A DNA stretch of 64,000 bases. It comes from Enoplolaimus lenunculus (lineage: Eukaryota > Nematoda > Enoplea > Enoplida > Thoracostomopsidae). Below are positions 1-11,900 of the stretch, one piece after another (positions within the stretch are counted from its first letter, which is position 1; every line of letters begins with the position of its first letter). Under the pieces are notes generated by a model. It saw nothing but the letters and a program-made list of their open reading frames with translations. It did no database searches and was not told the DNA's origin. The translations under genes and the position numbers were made by a program. The stretch is taken from positions 1-64,000 of the forward strand of contig JASANG010001183.1 in the NCBI GenBank assembly GCA_030248215.1, written 5' to 3'.

Positions 1-1250
1 TACTTTCAGAGCCAATTAATACTGAGACTAGAAATAGTTTTTTTTTCATTTTTCCCATCCCCAGAAAATAAGAAAAACCGAAAAACCGATTTGTTTCGTT
101 GGTTTTAATATTCCAGCGCCCACTTGGTCACTCAGCGGAAATATTGGCCTCAGAAGCTGTCTCTGCTGTCTTGACCCACCCAACATAAGCATAGGCCAGA
201 AATTGTCCTATGCGACACAGCGAAACGTAGGTTTGAAGCTGACTCGACCAACACAACGAAAACATAAACTTAAAGGTGCGCTGGATGTCCCACCCGATCC
301 GACGAAGGACCGAAACTGTTGCGGTTGTTACAGTCGACCAGCAATACCATAGATACTGGAAGCTGTCGACAGCCCCAGCGGAACCAGAAAAGCATGTGGT
401 CGAAGCTGTCACGACCAACCTAGAAAAAATATAACTTCAAGTTGTCCAGCCGTCGCAGTAAATTTACAGGTGTAGGAGTGTTTTCTGTTGTACTCCAAGC
501 CTATTGCTGTCCCGCTCTTTAAACGGGACATCCCTCAGAGTATCATATAGAGCTGTGAAATATTTAATTGGGGCTCACCTCGGACCTGTTTGGGTGGCCG
601 ACCAACTTACGCTGGCCTTGGCATCTAATAGTCGAGTGCATCCAATTTCGCAGAACTAGAGACAAAAAGTGGTTTTTAAAAACACAAAACAGGCCTATTT
701 TCATCAAACTCTTGGTGTGACTTTTCGAAGTCTTATTATGTAGGCGCCAGTTGGTTCTGCCTGCAACCCCTGTAAAAAATTGGCAAATCTAAAATCATGC
801 AAAATTCTCTCGTGTACCTTGAAATTTTCATGATGCACCTATATAGCATGTTCAGCTCGCCATAGGCTTAAATTTAGTTCATGATGAAAGCAGTATTGCC
901 CCGTCTGACTGAAGAGTCAACCTAGCTAGCCGCTCGTCCATGTGGTTCACAACTTAGTGTGTTTGCATGTAATTATATTGTGATGCATACAACTAAAATT
1001 AAAGATAATGTTGAATTTGCAATAACAATCAAAAACTTCTCATTGTTGATAAAACCACAAGCAGTTGGAGATGCAGGCTGCGTGGTGCTTGGTGCAATGG
1101 TTAACTGTTCGCTGAAGGCTTGACCTTAAATCCCCAATCTATAGGCCGCTGTTCCGGTCCAAACTCATATATTGGTGCTACGTCCTTAGCTCAATCGCAA
1201 ATTACCGTTCTTTGTATATACGGTGTCCAGTAAAATAGAAAGGATTGTCA
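1..1250. other. No gene recognised
   Basis: No recognisable coding exon, RNA gene or transposon end was found here. A 96-codon open frame on the minus strand (128-418) starts on a non-ATG codon, has no recognisable motif and is probably chance. Around 1080-1150 a degenerate tRNA-like stretch may be an old SINE piece. Confidence 0.4.
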
Positions 1251-1257
1251 AAATACG

Positions 1258-1345
1258 ACCTTGGAACGCTAGTTATGTGGTACAGTGGTAGAAAGTTCGC
1301 ATAAGGTTCTGCGGGCTTTAAGTTTCCTAGTCGCTCGGTAGGCTT
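1258..1345 (+). repeat. tRNA-like SINE fragment
   Basis: The text GTACAGTGGTAGAAAGTTCG resembles a tRNA A box. It is followed by a degenerate B-box region and by GCTTCCAGCTGC, which matches the segment after the tRNA-like head in the better copies at 1757-2000 and 2107-2343. It looks like an old copy of that SINE in the opposite orientation. Confidence 0.4.
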
Positions 1346-1689
1346 GCTTCCAGCTGCTTTAATAGTAAAAAGGTTCGAAAATCGGGTGTTAGTCTGAGGT
1401 AAAGAACTTAGCTAGTCACCTAGTAATTCACAGAGTAAATTTATTAATTTGAGGTGCGGAAAGTATCTTATTTAAAAATAAGTTCCTGTGTTTTATTTTT
1501 AAATTGTTAGTTTTTAACTAAAATGAAGCGTTCAATAACAGAAAAAGTTGGGACTGGGACAGGCATTTTTTCGCGTTTGAAAATACTTGCACCAATAACG
1601 AAACATTTCAGAAAAATTCTAAATCCTGACGTTTGAAGGTCTTTGTAAGCATGTGAAACATGCTTGTTAGTGGGATATGCAAGTGTATT

Positions 1690-1760
1690 GCACTGCACAT
1701 ATAGTCGACGAAAACGGTGGCTGGAAGAGCGGGCCGTGTGCTACAGTGGTAGAGCGTGTC
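1690..1760 (+). repeat. Truncated tRNA-like SINE head
   Basis: CTACAGTGGTAGAGCGTGTC is an A-box-like sequence preceded by ATAGTCGACGAAAACGGTGG, which matches the head-proximal part of the neighbouring SINE read on the other strand. The copy stops after the A box, where the reverse-oriented copy at 1757 begins, so two heads face each other. Confidence 0.45.
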
Positions 1761-2000
1761 AGTCTAGGTAGGAACCAAGGACATCAGACCTTTCTACCAA
1801 GCAGCTGGAAAAGCGGGCTAGAGTGGGGATCGAACTCTCAGCCTATGGATCCTTAAGCGAGCACTCTACCACTGCGCCACGTAGCCCGCCTCTCCAACTG
1901 CCTTTTTCGTCGACTATATCTGTCGACCGTACACCACAATTTGCGCTGCATTTATTGCATATGCACAAGGACAAGTAAAGTATGTCTCACATACTTACAT
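1757..2000 (-). repeat. tRNA-derived SINE, copy 1
   Basis: On the minus strand the element reads GTGGCGCAGTGGTAGAGTGC (A box) and later GAGTTCGATCCCC (B box), spaced as in a tRNA. The spacing and boxes are those of an internal RNA polymerase III promoter (established tRNA/SINE architecture). It is nearly identical over about 240 bp to the copy at 2107-2343. No intact acceptor stem could be paired, so it is a SINE or tRNA pseudogene, not a functional tRNA. Confidence 0.65.
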
Positions 2001-2106
2001 GCCCTTATTTTCAACAAGGTCGTCCCTTGACCGTCCATCCTATTTTCGACTGGATATCGTGTTCATAGCGCGGCAGTTTACCATTGCGCTCACGGCGTAG
2101 CTCCCA

Positions 2107-2343
2107 TGTCAGTCTAGGTAGGAACCAAGGACATCAGACCTTTCTACCAAGCAGCTGGAAAAGCGGGCTAGAGCGGGGATCGAACTCTCAGCCTATGGAT
2201 CCTTAAGCGAGCACTCTACCACTGCGCCACGTAGCCTGCCTCTCCAACTGCCTTTTTCGTCGACTATATCTGTCGACCGTACACCACAATGTGCGCTGCA
2301 TTTATTGCATATGCACAAGGACAAGTATGTCTCACATACTTAC
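2107..2343 (-). repeat. tRNA-derived SINE, copy 2
   Basis: This matches copy 1 almost base for base, with a few substitutions and one short internal gap near the end. Its left edge repeats CATGTCAGTCTAGGTAGG and its right edge ends in CACATACTTACA like copy 1. The near identity, 350 bp apart, suggests either recent local duplication or two young insertions. Confidence 0.65.
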
Positions 2344-2440
2344 AGAGCGTTCGCGTAAGGATCCACAGGCATGAAGTTTGATCCCCGCTCTGTAGTCCTG
2401 CTTTTCCAGCTGGTTAGTTGACAGGTCTAACGTCCCGATT
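2344..2440 (+). repeat. tRNA-like SINE fragment
   Basis: AGAGCGTTCGCGTAAGGATC followed by AAGTTTGATCCCCGCTCT resembles the anticodon-arm to B-box part of the same SINE in plus orientation, then GCTTTTCCAGCTGG. The A box is missing at the left boundary, where copy 2 ends. Confidence 0.5.
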
Positions 2441-2559
2441 CTTAAATAGACTGACCGTTCTACTCCGCGCAAAACTTTAATAATATAAGATTGAGAAAGG
2501 AAACAACGTATTATACGGTACGTATATTCATTGCTTTGGCACAAAATATACACAGGTGC

Positions 2560-3140
2560 AACCAGGATTCTGATTCCAATTAAGATTACGATTCATAACA
2601 ATTTCCTATTGTGATACCGATTGTGATTGCTCAATCAATCGTAATCGGAATATTGAAATATTAATTTTAATTATACTAAAAACTTTATACAATTCAAAAT
2701 TTCATAAATGTGAACTGCCAAATAGGTAGTAAATGTTTTGAGATTTAAGTGCACTAAAATTTTGGTTGCCCGCAGACTAAAATTAGCACATCGTTCAGTT
2801 CAATAGTTAAGAATTTTTACACAAAACACAATTGTGTGTTTTGAAAACAAAACTTTTGACAGTGTCGTAGTCGTAAATCTGTTCTCCAAGTTGCTATACA
2901 ACCACAGTTTTTGTTTGACAATAATATATTTTTATAAAACAATTTGCCACAACTGACAATCTTGGCTGGAATCAATACCAGAGTCTCAGTTTTCGAACCT
3001 GAGACTTTTCAATAGCTGAGGCTTGAGACTGAGACTGACACTGAGACTCCCATTCGTGGCGTCTATCACTGTCTTTCATGTAGGAGGAATTGTCGGCAGT
3101 GTTGGAACGTTCGAATTTTTGCTTAGTTTACGCATGTCCG
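2560..3140. other. Unassigned AT-rich stretch
   Basis: No gene or recognised repeat end. It contains simple runs of GAGACTGAGACTGAC type near 3000-3050 and a dispersed-looking stretch rich in GATTGTGATT near 2590-2650, but nothing that could be assigned. Confidence 0.4.
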
Positions 3141-3149
3141 TCTATGGCA

Positions 3150-3425
3150 GTGTAAGTATGTGAGATATCCTTGTCCTAGTGCATAGGGAGAGGCATGATG
3201 CGTAGCTACGTGATAGAGCGTTAACCGGTTCTTCAGACCTTCCTGCTAAGGAACTGGAAAAGCAGGCATGCGTAAGGCTCGAATTCACAAGGTGCTGCGG
3301 ATTTTTAAACGAACGCCCTACCGCTGCCTCACGCAACCCTCCTCTCCAGAAACTTTTATCGTCGAATATTTGTCGACACGTATGTTGCCGGCTAATATAC
3401 CTACTGTGCACTGCTCTATATTGCA
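3150..3425 (-). repeat. Degenerate tRNA-like SINE
   Basis: On the minus strand the sequence has GCAGCGGTAGGGCGTTCG (A-box-like) and TGAATTCGAGCC (B-box-like). These are flanked by the same CCTCTCCA and TTTTATCGTCGA segments as the two better copies at 1757 and 2107. It is clearly more diverged and therefore older. Confidence 0.5.
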
Positions 3426-3639
3426 TTGCATGTGTACATAACGGACAAGTATTACATCGGTTCTTATCTGAGTTTATGGTTTTTGTTGTTATTTCATATG
3501 GCTCGTTATAATTTATTTAGCAGTACATATGAATTGTAATATTTTGGCTACGTTTTATCAGTCGTAGATCAACGAGAATCATGCCAGTGTTGTGTTTCTG
3601 AACGGTGCTTATATGTTTTAAAGTGACGTTTGATATAAG

Positions 3640-6362
3640 ATGGAGTTAAACTTGAAGGCATTTTTCCAAGAATCCAATCCATCAAAGTTCGTAGTCTATG
3701 CTTGTTTGTTACTGTTCTCGTTATTCTTGTCATTGCGCGCTGATGGAACAATTGGCTGGTCATATATTGTGATATTCTCGCCGTTATGGGTTTGGAAAGC
3801 AGCTGCAATTGCCGGAGCTGTGATTGGATTTGTTGTTCACTGGCGCAATCCGCCTGCACGTAACGACTACAGCTCAGAACTGGAATATCGTGGCATGTTG
3901 TTGTGCTTTGTTGAAAATATGCTACTGCTAGTGTTTGAAATTTCGGTGAGTTTGGTCGCAAAAGCAATATAAAAGTTACTTGTTTTCTGTTGACTGCATA
4001 TATGGTTACGGAAGCTTTAACATGTGTTCACTGTTATGGTTTTTGCTACGTATTGTACTTTTTCCAGTCATATATTAAGTATTATTTCATTAAAACTGAC
4101 GTAAATATTTTGCTTTTGTTTCTTTCAGGCGTGTTACCGTCTTGAAACAGAATCAAAACAAATGATTTGGCTGTTGATCATCGTTCCGCTTGTATTTGTC
4201 AGCATTATTTCAATCTTTGTTTGCGTTTGGGCTTTGAAGCGCGAGAAAAATTTTGAATTCGAATTGTTTTTCGCTGTTAATATTTTACAGTTCATATTTA
4301 TTGCGCTGAAGGTACAAGTTACATATCTTTTATATTGGGTATGTCCTTAATGCTTTGCTTAAATTGTTCATAAGCTCTAAAGCGTAATTGGACTGATAAG
4401 CAGTGTGCAAACGAAATTCAAGGGTAACTAATATGTTTTACTATTCGGTTGTATATAATGTGATATTTTTGCCGGATTTTTTTTATTTTCGCTATGTATA
4501 ACATAGTTTTACAGTATTAGTTACGTATGTAGTTACGTACATATGTTGCATATCCGATTCCGGTGTTTCTGTGATCCGGTTGCATCCGGCGTAAGTTATC
4601 AAATTTCGTGCAGACGGAGACCATTAATATAAAAATGTGTGAATCATGTACGAAGGTTGTCTTGCTTAAAAACGTCATCTACTCTTCATTGATATAACGT
4701 ATTTTTGTAGTTGTAGTATTTTCAGCTTGATCACATAATCAACTGGAGCTGGGCGATTATATTTGTACCGTTGTGGATTTTGATTTGTGTAAGCCTAGTC
4801 GGTGTTCTGTACGCAATTATTCTCGCCATCCTTTTGGTTCGTTCGATAGAGCTGTTGCCTGAACATCGCCGGCAGCATTTGTTCTCTGCAATCGGATATA
4901 CATTCCTTGTCATCCCTGTGTTGATATTTCTGGTGCTTTTAACGAAACGTTTCGACGGATATTCGAATTTACCATATGTGATTGTAAGTTGAGTATCTAG
5001 GTGGTTACGGGCGGGGCTGACCGAGGGCTTGTGATTTCAGGGTAATTTTCCGCAGTGCTACGCAATGCAAAATGAAATGTAAAATAGGTGCAGAAGAGCT
5101 TCACAATCGGTATAACGCAGTCCTAATTAAAACACTTGGCTGAGAGCTGCTCTTCCGATGCCCATTTGTCACTTATTTATATTGGTATTTGGATTACGGA
5201 TGTGCCGATGCCAAAATTTTTGATGATGCTGATACCGATGCCGATTCCAACTGTAGTACACCATGTTTAAAGACCAGATGGGATACTACATTTTACACAT
5301 TATATGAAGGCGTAAACTCTTTCCAGCATAAACGAATACAGTTTTACGAGAATAGTTCATTCCAATTAATTTTTTCAAACACAGACGCAAGAGAGATAAC
5401 AGTTTCCATGCTCAGACATTGTGATATACGACACAAAGTGAAATTGACAGCATTCCTCATTTCAACTTGTTATGTGCAAAAAGTATTGGCAAAGAATCCG
5501 CATTTTTTTGCAGTGCCGATGCCGATACTCACAAAAAGTGTCGATTATTATCGATGCCGATTAATTGGCACATCTCTAATTTAGATTTTTGCTTTCGTGG
5601 TTATTGAGTCTGTACGTATTGTATGTGTTAGCAATAGTCTACAACCTATGCGATCAGAGAGACAAATGAATTGATCTCCAAATAATAACTTTCTCAATTT
5701 GGTTCCGCAATAAACATTTTCTCTACTAATTTTGAAAATAACTTTTAAAACATTGTTCATTGGTGATTACTAGTAAATAATTCAGGTGCTGTGTAAAATG
5801 TCTCAAGGTGAAAAAATGTTAATGGCTAATTTTGCCCATAGGTTTTAATAGGAATTATTTTGCTTTTACTGTAAGGTAGTAAAATTAACGTTTGGTTCTT
5901 TCACCTTGAAATGTTTTGCACAGATTCTGATTCAAGTAGAATAATGAATAATTTTTGTTATTCTCACAGGTTTGTATGCCGTTGTATCTTTCATTAATTT
6001 GCCTTATGGTGATGGCTTGTGGTACTCGAGGTGGTAATCAATGGTGGTACGGTATCAGAACTGACTTTTGCTCGTGGCTGCTAGAAGTGTGTCCGCTACT
6101 GCAGGAATACGGCAACGTATCTTATCGTTTTCCGTCAAGTTCAAGTCGTTCTCGAGGTCCAGGGGAAAATGAAAATGGCTCAACTGGAGAAGGCTCAAGT
6201 AATAATTCGGACAGTGGAGACGAACTGGCACCGAATTCTATAAGGTTGTCAACTGCTGAGCGCCGTGCTGAACGACGGAAAGTCGATATTAATCGTGTAA
6301 CTGCTGTAGATCCTAAAGTGTTATCTTCGATACAGATTGTGTCAATCGAAACGCCCGATTGA
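3640..6362 (+). CDS. TMEM185: TMEM185-family multi-pass membrane protein, complete
   Basis: Four exons join without breaking frame: 3640-3945, 4129-4311, 4726-4983 and 5970-6362 (stop included). They give 379 aa; all introns are GT-AG and phase 0. The N-terminus FFQESNPSKFVVYACLLLFS matches the TMEM185A/B (FAM11) signature. Other conserved blocks are NILQFIFIALK in exon 2, HIINWSW in exon 3, GGNQWWYGIRTDFC and LQEYGNVSYRF in exon 4, and an ETPD C-terminus like the vertebrate EMPD end. Vertebrate members are about 350 aa, so length fits. Several hydrophobic helices are visible (about residues 18-36, 42-64, 84-100, 113-133, 175-195, 212-232, 250-265), followed by a polar, Ser/Gly/Glu-rich cytosolic-looking tail. 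The molecular function of the family is poorly known. Introns are 183, 414 and 986 bp; the largest carries a foldback MITE. The ATG at 3640 is chosen because it aligns with the family start. Confidence 0.93.
5193..5584. mobile_element. Foldback MITE in TMEM185 intron 3
   Basis: The left end reads ATTACGGATGTGCCGATGCC and the right end, on the other strand, reads AGAGATGTGCCAATTAATCG, so the ends are inverted repeats of a GATGTGCCGATRCCGAT motif repeated several times inside each arm. Such GATGTGCCGAT ends are common in hAT-type non-autonomous elements (family knowledge). It fills about 40% of the intron. Target duplication was not resolved. Confidence 0.55.
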
Positions 6363-7436
6363 TGTAGTGGGTTTCGAAGCTAGTCGTTTGCTGGCAATCA
6401 GAGCAGTCATGTTGATGCCGTGAGTGCGAGCCACCAGTGGTGGACCTCGAACGCTTGAACGTTAGAAGAATGTTTGAAGGGCATGGCATTCTATGAAACA
6501 GAGGTTGGAATAATTGTTGAAGTATTAGTTCAAAATTGACTTAAGTCAGTGTGAAATGAGGTAAAAAAGGCTGTGATTTGTGTGCATCACTGTTTAGATA
6601 TCGGCTGCTTGTCGCTAAAAGTTTCATCGTTTAATAAGGTATCAAGGTCCACCCTTAAGGTTACGCTATATTTGCAGCCGATTGTATGCGGCTCTGCGTC
6701 TCATGTTCATCGGGCGTGTTTTTTAAAACTTAATTTATTTCTGATGGCCACCGGCATACGGCGACTCGAACAGCGGGATAATAGGGCACAAGCATAAAGT
6801 TAAAATTTTAATGGAAGACGTGTCAGCTAATTTTAGATCTATTATTGAAAATGAATTTAGAGTTGTGTCCAATGGAACTTTGTTTCTTGCTAGTTTGCCA
6901 GTAAAGCTTGTTTACCGTTGGTCTCGAATGATTTTGCCAAAATATCAATGAAGTGAAACATTGATGATCAGTATTAGCAAAATTTAAAGCGCAAGTTTAA
7001 ACTTTAATGGAAACTGTCAGTGCTGTGGATAATCGTGGTCTAAGATAACTTATGAAACCAGGTTTGTGTTTTGGTAATGTGCTAAATCTTTGTTTATATA
7101 TGACAAGTAAAAATACTGTTGTGCTATTGTTCTGGCTTTAAACTTATTTTTTTTGGTTAGGTAAAAGCTCATTGTTACGCTTTATGCTTAGTAATATGCT
7201 TATACTACTGTTTAATGGCGCGATTTTATACATTTGCCGAAATTTCATATTTACAATCCATTTTTGTTTCATATTGGTATTTGCTAAAATTAAATTATAC
7301 GCCACATGTTGGATAAGGCATTGGGTGTATCGTTTTTCACGTCGTCTGCACTGAATACGACTGATGTATTTTATACAAGTTCAAAGTTTTGCGTAGACCA
7401 CCATAAATACTGTTATGGTTACACTACATTTTAAGA
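6363..7436 (+). other. Probable 3' UTR/intergenic of TMEM185
   Basis: AT-rich unique-looking sequence directly after the TMEM185 stop. No coding exon was seen. It probably contains the 3' UTR, but no clear AATAAA signal was found, so the transcript end is unknown. Confidence 0.35.
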
Positions 7437-7560
7437 GTTGACGTGCGGCACCATGCGTCACCCGTCCGGCGCCGTCCGTCACATACAGTATCATTCGTGT
7501 GTAATTTACGTACGACAAGTCACGGTGACACACAACGCCGGACGGTGACGGACGGTTGTG
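7437..7560. repeat. Short palindromic GC-rich repeat, progenitor-like
   Basis: Starts GACGTGCGGCACCATGCGTC and ends with GCCGGACGGTGACGGACGG. The arms are inverted around a centre reading AATTTACGTACGACAAG. The same arms and centre occur in the expanded 41.73-42.31 kb array, so this is a single-copy form of that element. Confidence 0.55.
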
Positions 7561-7754
7561 GTCTTCAACTGTGTTCGAACATTATTCTGCCTGAAACTGC
7601 GGCAGAAATTATAGAGGAGCCGAAGCCAAAGGTTTATTTTCAGGAGGCAGATGCAGACATCAGATTGTAGCCTACAAACATGGCTGGTTCGGTTTAATGA
7701 TAGGATTTGATTAGCTGAGTTTTGCGCTTTTGAATGACTTTGTTTAAACTTTGA

Positions 7755-7992
7755 GTTTACCTTCACACGTGCAAGTGTATGCTGCGAGAACTTGCAGCTG
7801 CAACTTGCGCTTGAAAGTTTTGTCCAAAATCCCGTTCGAAAAACTTACAGCTGCAAATAATTCGTTAAAACTCGTAGCTATGAATTTTAGTTCACATGTG
7901 TGAACAACCATGCAAGTCCGCTCAGTATATTGCAGCCGATTTCTGATAGGCTGATGAAAAAATGCAAGTTCTGTGTGCAATTTGCAGCTGCT
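7755..7992. mobile_element. Family E MITE copy
   Basis: Contains CACACGTGCAAGTGTATGC, then CTGCGAGAACTTGCAGCTGC, AGTTCACATGTGTGAACAAC and, near the right end, CAAGTTCTGTGTGCAATTTG. These are the blocks shared with copies at 22.6, 46.6 and 47.0 kb and with the tandem array at 11.1-12.07 kb. Confidence 0.55.
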
Positions 7993-8109
7993 TTAGTCAA
8001 GTTTTTTAACGCAATTTGAGTTTCCAGCAGTATTTACGCACAACAAATTTATTGTATATAAAACGAATAGGTGGTAGTGTTGCAACCCTACTAAGTTTTC
8101 AGCGTTTGC

Positions 8110-8240
8110 CAAAACAACCCGATAAAAGGTCGGGGACGAAACGTTTTTATGTGAGACTGCAATAAGATTAAGCGTAAGGTTTAGACAAATTTTTTGATTG
8201 GCTTAGGCTTAGACTTTAGTCTTATGAATAGGTATGCTTA
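8110..8240 (-). mobile_element. Decayed family A MITE
   Basis: Shows the family A order GGTCGGGGACGAAACGTTTT, then GAGACTGCAATAAG, AAGCGTAAGGTTTAGAC, GGCTTAGGCTTAGAC and TATGCTTATA, but without clean ends or a target duplication. An old, degraded copy downstream of the GPCR stop. Confidence 0.45.
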
Positions 8241-8636
8241 TACACACAAAAAAGTATTCCTGAATTCATTCAGAAAAGTATTTTCTGTGTCAAATCTGAA
8301 ATTGTAGTTTAACTTTTAAAGGTCCATATTCCGTTCCTTCGCTCCCGTTGTACACATGGGTGCGTTGCGTCTGATCGTCTGTTGCGCTAGCTATCCAATT
8401 TCCATCGATCTCTAGTGTTCTTAAACGCTGTCGTATAAAGACCTGGTGTCGAACAAAGTCCGCTCGCATAGATATAAACGCCAACGGCTATAAGTCGAAG
8501 CCTGAATCCAATGCTTAAACTTAAGACCAATCCTTAGGTGTAAGCCTATTTCATCAGGCCTACGATTGGCCGCCTCATGTTTTGTTTGAAACGTTTTCTA
8601 TTGTGATTGGATCCACAAGGATCTTTTGAAATCTCA

Positions 8637-8958
8637 CTACCATTGATCGTCTTCATCATCACTATCGTGCCCCAATTCAGATGCAATATATCCGTGACAC
8701 CCGGACAATCCACCACCCCCAGCGACCCAATAATGTGTCGACGTATTAGTCATGCTGCCTCGTCTAGGAGAATGATCCCACTGAGGATTACCGGCCTGTG
8801 ATCCTTGAGGCAAATCTAACATCCCTGCCGCAGGTGTTCCATTCACTAATGGTTTTCCTCCGACGCTCTGGGCAGCCAACGCTGAATTTGATATGCTCCG
8901 TTGACGCGCATTCAGCGGACTTATATTGTAGCAAAAATTGCTATTTGTATTATTATTG

Positions 8959-8996
<38 letters not shown>

Positions 8997-11900
8997 GTTA
9001 TTACTATTATTATAGTTGTTGTTGTTGTAGATGTTGCCCCCATTTATAGAGGGGTCAAAATTGTCGGGTATATATCCGTTAACGCCAGCTACGAAGCTAT
9101 CGCTTAGCTCATGTAACTCACTTGTGCTGTGTCTTCGTGAGTCTAAATGACCACTATTGGTAAGTGACGCTTTAGGATAATAGACTAACGACCGTTTTTG
9201 CTGACAACGTCTCGATTTAGATTTTCTAATTTGGCTGGAATAAACCCTTTGAAGACCTGGTGATTGTTGGGAATAGAGGTAAAGTTGTTCAGCACCGCTA
9301 GCGGCACCTGATTGGCTTTTAAACGTGAAATCGTGCGGGGTCCCGCCGTCTGGAACCAATGAGAATTTGCCGCCGGATACAATTGTGTGACCAACCGGAA
9401 CACTGTGTCTTTTGGTCGGCAGAGGACGACAGCGGAAACAACGCCAGTACATCGACTGGAAGACGAGGTGATAGGCTTTGGTGAATTTTTCCTATAAAAT
9501 TATTTTCAAATTCTCAAATTGAAGTTTAAGACTAAGTTTCAGTTTTGAATACTTTCCAACATATGAACCCAAATATCATTTTGTACCATTTTATGTTCCG
9601 ATTAGATGCTCAGAGCACAGCCTAATGATACCATAATTTTAAAGCAAAACCGGAATTTACTGCGTACATTTGTTAAATTCCTATGAAGTTCAATGGCAGA
9701 TCTAAAATTACCAGTACAAGAGAACACTTTAAAGTCTGCTTAGTAAGTATTACACTGCCAAAAATGGTGTGTCAAATTGAGACTCAACTCCGAAATAGGC
9801 TCTACGGGACTACACAAACTGAGTCAAATTTGACTCCACAAGAGTCATGTAGAGAATGGTTTAGATTTGTTCTTGAAAATTCAGATTGTATCCCAAGTTC
9901 TACCTACTGCTGAACGTGAGTTGTGGACTTTGAGACGGTTTAAATTTCTAAAATTGCGCAACTTACCCAGGCCATATATAGTTTGATATCGAAATCCAGT
10001 AACAGTGGATCTACGGGAATCTAAGGATCGAAATCCCTCAACGAAGCCACACAAAATTAAAATTCTCAACGTTGATAATGCTAAAATTGAGTTTGACTTC
10101 TCGGTCGCTTCGCTTACGAATGTTCCTTTATACACTGTTTCATTTCAGGGACCAGGATGGAACCGGATATCGGTTTCCGTTAAAAATCACTATCCATTTC
10201 CGTTATATTTATATACTATCCGTTTACACCCTGTCAGCGACCAGTACAGGTCTATGAATATGCTCGCTGGGTTATAGATGCCATAACTTCATTTTACTCG
10301 CCATGGCTTGCTCGAAAAAGCCTTCGTAGATCGTTATATCGTTTATGAAACGATCCAGCTATTCAGGTAAATCCTATATTTTTCAGGTTTTGAGAATGCG
10401 TGTGGCTTGGCAACTTCAAAGACAAAACATCGATAATTGTTTAGCGTTTGGCTCAGACATACTGTTAAATTTTAGGCCGGTTTTCGCTTCCGGGCCAAAA
10501 CTTTCGCAACTCCCTCTGAAAAACTACAAAACGTTCTTACATTATAAATGCCGTATATAATCGGATTGAGACACGAATTGCTCATTGCGAGCCAGTGGCA
10601 CGAAAAGAAAATCACGTTGATGTAGTAGTACCTGAAAAACGGAAAAAATATTTGAATTTTATAAATGTTTGAATTTTCTACTCTATTTATTTGCGGAATG
10701 AATATTTTCTCGTTTATCTTTCAAATAAAGTTTCAGCTGACTCGTACCTAAGGCTCTCAGGTGAAAGCCATTTGCCGTATCCACTCAGCGACCCATGTTA
10801 CTTTAAGGGGCGTCCTGGTTTCTGGTGGGTTCATAAAAGAGTAGGTTTAGATTCTAGATTACATTTTTTGATTAGGCTTAGGCTTAGGCTTGGGCTTAGG
10901 AACACATTTTTGCAACGCTTAGGTTTAGACTTGAGGCTATGGAATACACTTAGTTGCAGTAATTCGGCTTTAATATGTTTCCTAAGTATGGGTATTAAAA
11001 TGGAATTTGAAACACTGTGAATTGGCGATAGCGCTACAGAGAATTAAAATTCCAATCTACATTTACTTGTTCAGAGACATAAGCCCTATTCACATGTGTA
11101 AATTTTTGCTGCGAGAACTTGCAGCTGCAACTTGCACTTGCAAGATTTGTGCGAAATTCCGTTCGAAAAACGTGCAGCTTTTAAACCAAAGATAATCAAA
11201 AATACAAAATGTAAAGCCCTATTCACACGTCCAAGTTTTTCTGCGAGAACTTGCAGCCGCAACTTGCACTTGCAAGTTTTGTGCAAAATTCCGTTCAAAA
11301 AAACTTGCAGCTTTTAAACCAAAGATACTCAAAAATACAAAATGTAAAGCCCTATTCACACGTCCAAGTTTTTGCTGCGAGAACTTGCAGCCGCAACTTG
11401 CACTTGCAAGTTTTGTGCAAAATTCGTTCAAAAAAACTTGCAGCTTTTAAACCAAAGATACTCAAAAATACAAAATGTAAAGCCCTATTCACACGTCCAA
11501 GTTTTTGCTGCGAGAACTTGCAGCCGCAACTTGCACTTGCAAGTTTTATGCAAAATTCCGTTCAAAAAACTTGCAGCTTTTAAACCAAAGATACTCAAGA
11601 ATACAAAATGTAAAGCCCTATTCACACGTCCAAGTTTTTGCTGCGAGAACTTGCAGCCGCAACTTGCACTTGCAAGTTTTGTGCAAAATTCCGTTCAAAA
11701 AAACTTGCAGCTTTTAAACCAAAGATACTCAAAAATACAAAATGTAAAGCCCTATTCACACGTCCAAGTTTTTGCTGCGAGAACTTGCAGCCGCAACTTG
11801 CACTTGCAAGTTTTATGCAAAATTCCGTTCAAAAAAACTTGCAGCTTTTAAACCAAAGATACTCAAGAATACAAAATGTAAAGCCCTATTCACACGTCCA

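Noticed and set aside
128-418. 96-codon minus-strand frame as a gene
   Set aside because: Non-ATG start, no motif, no splice context and no homology I recognise.
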